Part shown: positions 1-4,600 of the stretch, in pieces | How positions within the stretch are numbered: the first letter of the stretch is position 1 | Layout: the number at the start of each line of letters is the position of its first letter | Source of the DNA: Candidatus Moraniibacteriota bacterium | GTDB taxonomy: Bacteria > Patescibacteriota > Minisyncoccia > Moranbacterales > UBA9337 | Assembly: GCA_018400055.1 (NCBI GenBank) | Contig: JAGYNK010000085.1 | Coordinates: 1 to 5,215 of the forward strand | Length of the DNA stretch: 5,215 bases | Reading direction: 5' to 3' | Program-made: the position numbers and the translations under genes | Notes under the pieces: generated by a model | What the model was told of the DNA's origin: nothing | Database searches by the model: none | Seen by the model: only the letters and a program-made list of their open reading frames with translations

Positions 1-134
1 CTAGTTATTTGTTTATTTATAAATAAATTATTCATTGTTATTGGGTTTAAAAATATCTATTTAAAAGCTTTTTTTGGGTTTATGCACAATTATTAACTCT
101 ATAATAGTAATAGTAAATTAAATAATTTAATTAT
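1..134. other. AT-rich dnaN leader, possible oriC or dnaA-dnaN spacer
   Basis: This gene-free leader holds several origin-like signals. TTATGCACA at 80-88 matches the DnaA-box consensus TTATNCACA in full. A weaker 7/9 match (TTATTCATT) lies at 28-36. A perfect 16-bp palindrome TTTATTTATAAATAAA spans 12-27. The 9-mer TTGGGTTTA occurs at 41-49 and again at 74-82, where its last three bases overlap the start of the DnaA box. TAATAGTAATAGTAA at 102-116 has the three-base period of a DnaA-trio, but its polarity would need a DnaA box on its right, whereas the good box is on its left. Origins next to dnaN are common in bacteria. Only one strong box is visible, so origin function is inference. Confidence 0.4.
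100..105 (+). promoter_or_regulatory. Candidate -10 box for dnaN
   Basis: A perfect TATAAT sits about 30 bases before the dnaN start codon. No convincing -35 hexamer is found 16-18 bases upstream (the sequence there is GGTTTA-like), and there is no TGn extension. A start near 112 would give a leader of about 20-25 bases with no Shine-Dalgarno sequence. The box overlaps the TAATAG trio-like run, so its sequence may have another cause. Confidence 0.35.
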
Positions 135-1286
135 ATGAAATTAATATGTACCCAGAATAATTTCAGAAAAGCGGTATTTACAACGGAGAGGATAACAGGG
201 AAACAAAACACCCTGCCTATTTTAAAAAATATTATGCTGGAAACGGAAAATGGTCAATTAAAATTTTCTTCTACGAATTTAGAAATAGGTGTTTTTATGA
301 AAATAGGAGCTAAAATAGAAAAAGAAGGAAAAATAACTGTGCCGGCCAGATTATTAGGTGATTTTATTAATAATTTACCCAAAGAGGAAAAAGTATTATT
401 GGAGGATAAAAATAAAATTTTAAACATAACCAGTGGAAATTATAGCGCTAAAATAAAAGGGTTAGGCGCTGAAGATTTTCCCATTATTCCCAAATTGGAA
501 GGAAATTATCTAATTTCTTTGCCGGCTCATAAATTTAAGGAGGCTATTTCAAGGATATTGTTTTGTGTGTCTGTAAATGAAAATCGCCCGGAATTTTCAG
601 GAGTAAACACTTATTTTTTAGAAAATAAAATAACTATGGCGGCTACGGATAGTTTTCGTTTAGCTGAAATTAATTTAGAACTTAAAAATGACAGTATAGG
701 GGAAAATTATAAGAATTTTATAGGTGAAAAAAAATCAATTATTATTCCCTTTAACACCCTTTCTGAAATAACGCGCGTTATTGATGATGAAACCAAAAAG
801 ATAAACATTGCCATAGAAGAAAATCAAATATTTTTTGAAATAGATGGAGTGCAGATAGTTTCTCGTTTAATTAACGGCAAATTTCCAGAATACAAACAGA
901 TTATACCGAAAAAATTTAATACGCGGGCGGTGCTGGCTAAGGAGGATTTTTTGCGGGCAGTTAAGCTATCCAATGTTTTTGCTGACAGTAAATCAGGGGA
1001 GATTAGTCTTAACATTGATTCAAAAAAGAAAGATTTATTTATTCAAGCGCAATCTCAAGAATTAGGCGAAAATAAAACAAGATTAAAAGCTGATATAATT
1101 GGACCATCTCAGGAGGTGTTTTTAAATCCGCGTTATGTTATAGATGGAGTAAATGCTATTTTTTCTTCCAATGTGGCTATTTCCGTAAATAATGAATCTT
1201 CTCCGGTGGGATTAAAGGCGATAGATAATAAAACCGGAAAGGTTTTGGCTGGTTATGTTTATATTATTATGCCGATTAAAAAGTAA
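135..1286 (+). CDS. dnaN: DNA polymerase III subunit beta (sliding clamp)
   Basis: This is the ring-shaped processivity clamp that holds the replicative polymerase and other DNA enzymes on duplex DNA in the cytoplasm. The 383-residue length is normal for the family, with three similar domains expected at about 1-120, 125-250 and 252-383. Family motifs visible are ILKNIMLE near residue 30, FSSTNLEIG near 45, GAEDFPIIP near 110, MAATDSFRLAE at 168-178 (the conserved ATDxxRLA), SRLINGKFPEYKQIIP at 243-258, NPRYVIDGV near 335, and a C-terminal YVYIIMPIKK matching the usual YLxMPMR-like end. The product is complete. The ATG at 135 fits the family start (MKLICTQNNF). No ribosome-binding sequence precedes it, so initiation is probably leaderless-like or SD-independent. 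dciA follows after 66 bp. The dnaA gene expected upstream lies outside the window. Confidence 0.97.
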   Translation: MKLICTQNNFRKAVFTTERITGKQNTLPILKNIMLETENGQLKFSSTNLEIGVFMKIGAKIEKEGKITVPARLLGDFINNLPKEEKVLLEDKNKILNITSGNYSAKIKGLGAEDFPIIPKLEGNYLISLPAHKFKEAISRILFCVSVNENRPEFSGVNTYFLENKITMAATDSFRLAEINLELKNDSIGENYKNFIGEKKSIIIPFNTLSEITRVIDDETKKINIAIEENQIFFEIDGVQIVSRLINGKFPEYKQIIPKKFNTRAVLAKEDFLRAVKLSNVFADSKSGEISLNIDSKKKDLFIQAQSQELGENKTRLKADIIGPSQEVFLNPRYVIDGVNAIFSSNVAISVNNESSPVGLKAIDNKTGKVLAGYVYIIMPIKK

Positions 1287-1310
1287 GTTAGTTTAAATGA
1301 CAAGACTTAC

Positions 1311-1344
1311 TTTTATTATTCCCGCCTGCGCGGGAATAATAAAA
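1311..1344. repeat. Perfect palindrome between dnaN and dciA
   Basis: Fifteen-base arms TTTTATTATTCCCGC (1311-1325) and its exact complement (1330-1344) enclose the loop CTGC. The core CCCGCCTGCGCGGG resembles small dispersed palindromic repeats known from several bacterial groups. The arms end in T and A runs, so an RNA hairpin would form on either strand, but no separate U-tract follows. It is therefore more likely a repeat or a transcript-stabilising hairpin than a classic terminator. A second, weaker inverted repeat overlaps it: AAGTAAGT at 1281-1288 (over the dnaN stop codon) pairs with ACTTACTT at 1305-1312 and is followed by TTTTATTATT, which could be an alternative weak terminator for dnaN. 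Confidence 0.8.
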
Positions 1345-1352
1345 TTATAAAT

Positions 1353-1628
1353 ATGAAACTTTTAAAAAATTTTTTAAACATCAAGCGCTTTAACAAAAGG
1401 ATAGACTTAGACGAAAAGACGGTTTTTTATATTTTTGAAAAAATTATAAAAAGGGAATATGGGAAAATGGGGGAGGTAAATATAAGGCCCCGCTTTTACA
1501 AAAAAGGAAAGATTTTTATTGAAACCGGAAGTTCCAATTGGGCGAATGAAATTTGGCTGAATCGCCAAAGTTTGGTTAAAAAAATAAATCAGGAATTGGG
1601 AAGTGATGAGATTAAGGAAATAAAATGA
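1353..1628 (+). CDS. dciA: DciA/DUF721-family protein, minimal form
   Basis: DciA is the helicase-operator protein thought to help load replicative helicase DnaB in bacteria that lack DnaC. The 91-residue product keeps the KH-like family core: a basic N-terminus (residues 1-18), a helix with FYIFEKIIKREYG (25-37), the strand GKIFIETGSSNWANEIWL (52-69), where the ETGSSNWANEI part matches the family's VxVxSSAWAQEL signature, then a helix LVKKINQELG (74-83) and a final strand EIKEIK. It is shorter than most family members, which carry extra disordered tails. The ATG lies 66 bp after dnaN with no Shine-Dalgarno sequence. Position beside dnaN fits the dnaA-dnaN-recF-dciA-gyrB order of actinobacteria, but recF is absent here. 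Family membership is fairly sure; the loader role is inferred from the family. Confidence 0.83.
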   Translation: MKLLKNFLNIKRFNKRIDLDEKTVFYIFEKIIKREYGKMGEVNIRPRFYKKGKIFIETGSSNWANEIWLNRQSLVKKINQELGSDEIKEIK

Positions 1629-1670
1629 AAAATAAAAAAGAGCGCGGAATTGATAAGCACCCGGGCTCTT
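1629..1670 (-). terminator. Intrinsic terminator of the leftward lipoprotein gene
   Basis: Read on the minus strand, AAGAGC (1670-1665), one G-G mismatch and three further G-C pairs form a stem over a 13-base loop. The stem closes with GCTCTT and runs directly into TTTTTTATTTTT over about 1639-1629. It begins 21 bases past the stop codon of the leftward gene, so it fits as that gene's Rho-independent terminator. On the plus strand the same hairpin follows dciA immediately but is trailed only by AATTTCTC, so rightward termination would be weaker. Confidence 0.72.
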
Positions 1671-1690
1671 AATTTCTCTGAAGGTTGTTA

Positions 1691-2056
1691 TTATTTTATA
1701 ATCTCCCTTGAAAACAAATGACACCTCTCACTGCCTACGCATATCCAATAGTTTGTAAGGCGTGAAGAGGCCAACGGTGTGGCCAGCGGATAAATTATTT
1801 TTATAGGGAATTTATATTTTTTAAAACCTATTGGAAAATAGGCGATGACTTCTCCTGATTTTCCAAATTCTCTCTTTTCTGCTTTTTGGGTTTGCGTGGA
1901 ACAGAGAAAATTATTGTCCCATGCTATTATGATAATGTTTTCATGATTTGTTATTTTTGGTGCCATGGTGTTATCGGTTTGCTTAGTGGTGTGGCCAGCG
2001 CAACCGCAAATTATCATTATTAACAACATTAAAAATAAAAGTCCCATTCTGTTCAT
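1691..2056 (-). CDS. Putative small lipoprotein, unknown function
   Basis: I do not recognise this 121-residue protein. Residues 1-19 look like a lipoprotein signal: MNR, then the hydrophobic run MGLLFLMLLIMII, then ICGC with C19 as the likely lipidated cysteine. The cysteine at -2 departs from the usual lipobox. The mature part of about 103 residues is polar and basic around 58-68, has no membrane helix, and holds three cysteines (in FLCST and WICVGSERCHLF). The gene is supported by a GGGAG ribosome-binding site seven bases before the ATG (2064-2068), a terminator just after the stop, and an upstream TTGACA promoter. It is the only leftward gene in the window, lying between dciA and ruvB. 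It could be a recent acquisition or a fast-evolving envelope protein. That it is a real gene is likely; its function is unknown. Confidence 0.62.
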   Translation of the reverse strand: MNRMGLLFLMLLIMIICGCAGHTTKQTDNTMAPKITNHENIIIIAWDNNFLCSTQTQKAEKREFGKSGEVIAYFPIGFKKYKFPIKIIYPLATPLASSRLTNYWICVGSERCHLFSREIIK

Positions 2057-2063
2057 TTCTCTT

Positions 2064-2068
2064 CTCCC
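2064..2068 (-). promoter_or_regulatory. Shine-Dalgarno site of the lipoprotein gene
   Basis: On the minus strand GGGAG stands seven bases before the ATG whose complement is at 2054-2056. Most other genes here lack such a site, so it helps fix this start and supports the reading frame as real. Confidence 0.6.
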
Positions 2069-2105
2069 ATCTTCAAATTTTTAGTTAACTCAAAGAACTT
2101 TTTCC

Positions 2106-2267
2106 TTTTCATAAATCTGTAGACGTCCTGAAACATAGGAGCTTCAGGGAGAGAACAGTGTCGAGGAACAGCGCCGCCGAAACCGCCCTGCCCAGATCTG
2201 GACAAAAAAGTCCCCTAAACTGAGAATAAAAGATAGCAATTCCCAATTGCCTACAGATTTATGAAAA
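2106..2267. ncRNA. Candidate structured RNA closed by a 17-bp inverted repeat
   Basis: TTTTCATAAATCTGTAG (2106-2122) and its exact complement (2251-2267) close a 162-bp element. The interior is unusually GC-rich for this window: 38 of 60 bases are G or C over 2141-2200, while the arms are AT-rich. Possible inner hairpins are CCTGAA/TTCAGG (2127-2132 with 2143-2148), GGAC/GTCC over six A (2200-2213), and GCAATT/AATTGC over CCC (2236-2250), which sits directly against the closing arm. GAACAGTGTC (2153-2162) and GAACAGCGCC (2166-2175) form an imperfect 13-base direct repeat. The plan is that of a closed multi-hairpin RNA. The only good promoter points leftward, so it may be the leader of the lipoprotein gene; a stand-alone RNA or a small inverted-repeat element are the alternatives. 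I could not match it to RNase P, SRP, tmRNA, 6S or a known riboswitch. Confidence 0.5.
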
Positions 2268-2294
2268 TGAATTTACTTTACCGTCTGACGTTTA

Positions 2295-2323
2295 AGCTTA
2301 GCATAGCTTTATTTTTTTGTCAA
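2295..2323 (-). promoter_or_regulatory. Leftward promoter, TTGACA with extended -10
   Basis: On the minus strand a perfect TTGACA (2323-2318) is followed by 17 bases and then TAAGCT (2300-2295), preceded by TG at the extended -10 position. Transcription would begin near 2288 and cross the 162-bp inverted-repeat element before reaching the lipoprotein start at 2056, giving a leader of about 230 bases. The -10 hexamer matches TATAAT at only three of six positions; the -35, spacing and TGn carry the call. The A-rich spacer reads on the plus strand as the T-run of a weak hairpin, which could be an alternative reading. Confidence 0.5.
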
Positions 2324-2325
2324 GT

Positions 2326-2362
2326 AATGCTAGAATGCAGTAAGCAGTGCGCATTAAGCATT
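2326..2362. repeat. Dyad just upstream of the leftward promoter
   Basis: AATGCT (2326-2331) pairs with AGCATT (2357-2362), and inside it AATGC (2334-2338) pairs with GCATT (2351-2355), with only AG and A unpaired between the two steps and a 12-base loop. It begins three bases upstream of the TTGACA hexamer of the leftward promoter, where an activator or repressor could bind. No T-run follows on either strand, so it is not a terminator. Confidence 0.45.
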
Positions 2363-2469
2363 AAGGAAAAAAGTTTAACTTATAGGCTTATATACTGTAT
2401 GCAATATGATATGCAACATAAAACAAAAAATCAGACTTTCCGTGTTCTGTGTTTCATGTTTTATTTTTT
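2363..2469. other. ruvB leader region
   Basis: This AT-rich stretch contains no supportable gene. TATACT (2391-2396) and TATGAT (2405-2410) resemble -10 boxes for ruvB, but neither has a proper -35 partner. TATGCAA is repeated at 2398-2404 and 2410-2416. ATAAAACA (2418-2425) is complementary to TGTTTTAT (2457-2464), followed by a T-run that ends at the ruvB start codon. No Shine-Dalgarno sequence is present. A possible 70-codon frame starting inside the inverted repeat at 2261 and overlapping ruvB looks spurious. Confidence 0.4.
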
Positions 2470-3483
2470 ATGACTATTACTAATTCCAAGGAAAAATTGG
2501 AAGATAAAAAATTAGATATTACATTAAGACCGCAGAGTTTTTCTGAATATGTGGGTCAAGAAAAAGCCAAACGAAATTTGGATATTTTAATCCGGGCGGC
2601 TAAAAAAAGAAAGGAGCCGATTGAGCATGTTCTTCTTTACGGACCAGCCGGATTAGGTAAAACCACCCTGTCTTATATTATCGCCAAAGAGATGGGAGTA
2701 AGCATTAAAATTACTTCCGGACCGGCTATTGAAAGGGTGGGCGATTTAGGTTCCATATTAACCAATCTTAACGATGGAGATGTCTTGTTTATTGACGAAA
2801 TTCACAGATTAAATAAGGTAGTGGAAGAGGTTTTGTATCCGGCCATGGAAGACTATAAGCTGGATATTATTGTGGGTAAAGGACCTTCCGCCAGAACGCT
2901 TCAATTAGACCTGCCCAAATTTACTTTAATCGGGGCAACTACTCAATTGGGTTCAATTTCCAATCCTTTGCGTAATCGTTTTGGTATTACACATAGATTA
3001 AATTTTTATACGGATAGTGAAATAAAGGAGATTATTAAAAGATCCAGTCAAATACTGGGAATGGAAATTAATGATAGCGGATCTTCAGAGCTGGCTTCTT
3101 GCAGTCGCTGGACGCCGCGGGTATCTAATCGTTTACTTAAAAGAGCGCGCGACTTTGCTCAGGTTAATAATTTTAATTTGATAAATAAAGAAATTGCCAG
3201 AAAGGCGCTGGAAATGTTAGAGGTTGACAATTTAGGTTTAGAGCCGTCCGATCGGCATATTATAAAAACCATCATTGAAAAATTTAACGGCGGACCAGTC
3301 GGAGTGCAAACTATAGCCGCAGCGGCTTCAGAGGAAATTCAAACCATAGAAGATGTTTACGAGCCTTATTTAATTCAAGTCGGTTTTTTAGCACGTACCC
3401 CTAAAGGAAGAGTGGTTACCAGAAGCGCTTTTAATCATCTGGGTTATGATTTTCCTGAAGATGGACAGGAAAGACTAATTTAA
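2470..3483 (+). CDS. ruvB: Holliday junction branch migration ATPase RuvB
   Basis: RuvB is the hexameric AAA+ motor that, with RuvA, drives branch migration of Holliday junctions in recombination and repair. The 337-residue product is full length. Visible motifs are the N-terminal LRPQSFSEYVGQ (19-30), Walker A GPAGLGKT (58-65), Walker B VLFIDEIH (105-112), the GPSART hairpin (138-143), sensor 1 IGATT (154-158), the arginine-finger segment NPLRNRFG (165-172, R170), sensor 2 TPRVSNRLLKRARDFA, and the C-terminal winged helix with GGPVGVQTIAAA and VYEPYLIQVGFLARTPKGR. The start at 2470 is preferred over an in-frame ATG at 2449 because the extra MFHVLFF is unlike RuvB and comes from the T-rich leader. 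The usual G before sensor 2 is W (WTPR). Neither ruvA nor ruvC is adjacent. No ribosome-binding site is seen. Confidence 0.97.
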   Translation: MTITNSKEKLEDKKLDITLRPQSFSEYVGQEKAKRNLDILIRAAKKRKEPIEHVLLYGPAGLGKTTLSYIIAKEMGVSIKITSGPAIERVGDLGSILTNLNDGDVLFIDEIHRLNKVVEEVLYPAMEDYKLDIIVGKGPSARTLQLDLPKFTLIGATTQLGSISNPLRNRFGITHRLNFYTDSEIKEIIKRSSQILGMEINDSGSSELASCSRWTPRVSNRLLKRARDFAQVNNFNLINKEIARKALEMLEVDNLGLEPSDRHIIKTIIEKFNGGPVGVQTIAAAASEEIQTIEDVYEPYLIQVGFLARTPKGRVVTRSAFNHLGYDFPEDGQERLI

Positions 3484-3658
3484 TTTATAAGCATAAATTT
3501 ACTGTCGTTGCGAGCGGAATGGAATAATGACGGAACGAAGTGCGACAATTCCATAATTTAATTATCGGCACAATATGAGTTTTTTAAAGTGTTGTTGCGA
3601 AACTATTTCGTCGTCTGCCAGCCGGTAGATTTCTAGTAATGACAAAAAAATACACAAT
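3482..3658. repeat. Intergenic spacer with degenerate dispersed repeats
   Basis: TGTCGTTGCGA (3503-3513) recurs as TGTTGTTGCGA (3590-3600). ATGGAAT (3519-3525) pairs with ATTCCAT (3548-3554). CGAAA-CTA-TTTCG (3598-3610) is a small hairpin. An all-AT hairpin (AATTTAT, loop AAGC, ATAAATT, 3482-3499) starts at the ruvB stop codon but lacks a T-run. The TGTCGTTGCGAGCGGAA wording resembles small dispersed repeats found in many bacterial genomes. No gene or clear terminator is seen. Confidence 0.5.
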
Positions 3659-3895
3659 ATGCTAAACATTATCGGGATATTTTATTTTATTGCTTTTATC
3701 AGTTTTTTATTGGCGGCTTTATTTGTCGTGTTTCATATTGTTAAATATTCTATTAATAAAATGAGCTCTTTTGTTATGCTGGTGATTTTTGTTTTGGTTT
3801 TTATTATATTATTAATTTCCAATGTGGCTTTGTTTTTTTCCTTGCCATGGGAACAGATGCTTGATTTTTCCGGATTAAATAATAGTGGCTTTTAA
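3659..3895 (+). CDS. Small two-helix membrane protein, unknown function
   Basis: I do not recognise a family for this 78-residue protein. It has two strongly hydrophobic segments, about residues 4-29 (IIGIFYFIAFISFLLAALFV) and 38-62 (FVMLVIFVLVFIILLISNVA), joined by a short loop YSINKMS, with a short C-terminal tail LPWEQMLDFSGLNNSGF. A helical hairpin in the cytoplasmic membrane is expected. No signal-cleavage site, motif or catalytic residue is visible. The ATG lacks a Shine-Dalgarno sequence, as do most genes here. It lies 108 bp before the bPH2 membrane-protein gene on the same strand and may share a transcript with it, although the long inverted repeat between them could separate the two. 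Composition is T-rich because of the Phe/Ile/Leu content, so a chance frame is possible but unlikely. Confidence 0.6.
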   Translation: MLNIIGIFYFIAFISFLLAALFVVFHIVKYSINKMSSFVMLVIFVLVFIILLISNVALFFSLPWEQMLDFSGLNNSGF

Positions 3896-3899
3896 TTGT

Positions 3900-3999
3900 C
3901 CACGAACATATAAATCCTGCTACAAATCTACAAACAATAAATTTAAAAAGAGAGATTTAATTTATTTGTAGATTTGTAAAATAATTTGTATATTTGTGG
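3900..3999. repeat. 100-bp long inverted repeat of ATTTGTAN octamers
   Basis: The inner arms TACAAATCTACAAA (3921-3934) and TTTGTAGATTTGTA (3965-3978) are exact complements. The outer arms CCACGAACATATAAAT (3900-3915) and ATTTGTATATTTGTGG (3984-3999) pair at 13 of 16 positions, with two more as G-U in RNA, after a five-base internal loop on each side. The right arm is built of four octamers of the form ATTTGTAN (3964-3971, 3972-3979, 3984-3991, 3992-3999, the last ending GG). The structure fills almost the whole spacer and ends five bases before the ATG at 4004. A DnaA-box-like TGTGGATAT (8/9) lies at 3995-4003. Mobile repeat, RNA stabiliser or attenuator are all possible. Confidence 0.8.
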
Positions 4000-4003
4000 A
4001 TAT

Positions 4004-4600
4004 ATGGAAAGATTTCAAAATTTTCACTTCAAGGGGCAAAACATTAATGAGAAGATATTATTAATTGTCCGAAGACATTGGTTTGACATTTTAAAGCAAT
4101 TTTTTTTGGTTTTTTTGATAGTGTTTTTTTTAACTTTATTTTTTAGCGCCTTTTCTTATTTTTATTCTGCGAACATTTTCAGCGGAACAGATATGCGCCC
4201 ACTTGTTTTTTTTGTCGGGAGCAGTTTAGCTTTACTGATTTGGATTTATATTTTTTTAATATGGATTGATTATTATTTTGATGTTTGGATTATTACCGAC
4301 AAGAGAGTTATAAATATTGAGCAGAAAGGACTTTTTATGCGTCATATAAGCGAGTTGGAGTTGTCTAAGATTCAAGATGTTACTACTGAAACAGAAGGCA
4401 TAATTCCCAGTATTTTAAATTACGGAGATGTTCATATTCAGACAGCCGGAACTGTAACCAGATTTGTTTTTTGGCATGTGCCCGACCCGTATAAAATAAA
4501 AGGCATCATTATGAAACTGCAAGGAAAAGCGCAGCACAAAGAAATTAGAAAACTAGGGAAAGCGATTCATAAAGCCGGACAGCAAGAGGAAGTTACCTAA
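4004..4600 (+). CDS. bPH2 (DUF304-like) domain membrane protein
   Basis: The 198-residue product has two membrane helices, about residues 31-54 and 67-88, followed by a bacterial PH-like domain of the bPH2/DUF304 type (as in YdbS/YdbT). Its signature is visible in YYFDVWIITDKRVINIEQ (90-107), GLF, the LSKIQDV stretch (120-126) and YGDVHIQTAG (140-149). A basic, charged tail (about 171-198) follows. The domain probably faces the cytoplasm; its ligand is not known. The ATG at 4004 is chosen over a TTG at 3986 because the latter lies within the octamer repeat and adds only MYICGY. No proper Shine-Dalgarno sequence is seen. The stop codon directly abuts the ATG of the next gene, so the two are very likely one operon. 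The family call is good; the cellular role is unknown. Confidence 0.8.
   Translation: MERFQNFHFKGQNINEKILLIVRRHWFDILKQFFLVFLIVFFLTLFFSAFSYFYSANIFSGTDMRPLVFFVGSSLALLIWIYIFLIWIDYYFDVWIITDKRVINIEQKGLFMRHISELELSKIQDVTTETEGIIPSILNYGDVHIQTAGTVTRFVFWHVPDPYKIKGIIMKLQGKAQHKEIRKLGKAIHKAGQQEEVT

Noticed and set aside
824..1015. 63-codon frame on the minus strand
   Set aside because: It lies wholly inside dnaN, has no ribosome-binding site and no recognisable motif.
1407..1724. 105-codon frame on the minus strand
   Set aside because: It is antisense to dciA, overlaps the terminator and the end of the lipoprotein gene, and its Phe/Tyr-rich composition mirrors the Lys-rich codons of dciA.
2106..2267. Transposon or MITE with terminal inverted repeats
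   Set aside because: No target-site duplication is visible outside the arms and no transposase is nearby. It was kept only as an alternative to a structured RNA.
2294..2318. Plus-strand terminator: AAGCT/AGCTT hairpin followed by TATTTTTTT
   Set aside because: The stem has only five pairs, no rightward promoter is seen for an RNA it would end, and the same bases form a better leftward promoter. It remains an alternative if the 162-bp element is transcribed rightward.
2261..2473. 70-codon frame on the plus strand
   Set aside because: It begins within the right arm of the 17-bp inverted repeat, crosses the leftward promoter and dyad, and overlaps the ruvB start. It has no ribosome-binding site.
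3964..3999. CRISPR-like array from the ATTTGTAN units
   Set aside because: The units are only eight bases long, three of the four directly adjoin another unit without spacers, and no cas gene is present.
3995..4003. DnaA box TGTGGATAT
   Set aside because: It matches 8 of 9 positions but is explained by the octamer repeat and stands alone, far from the origin-like leader.
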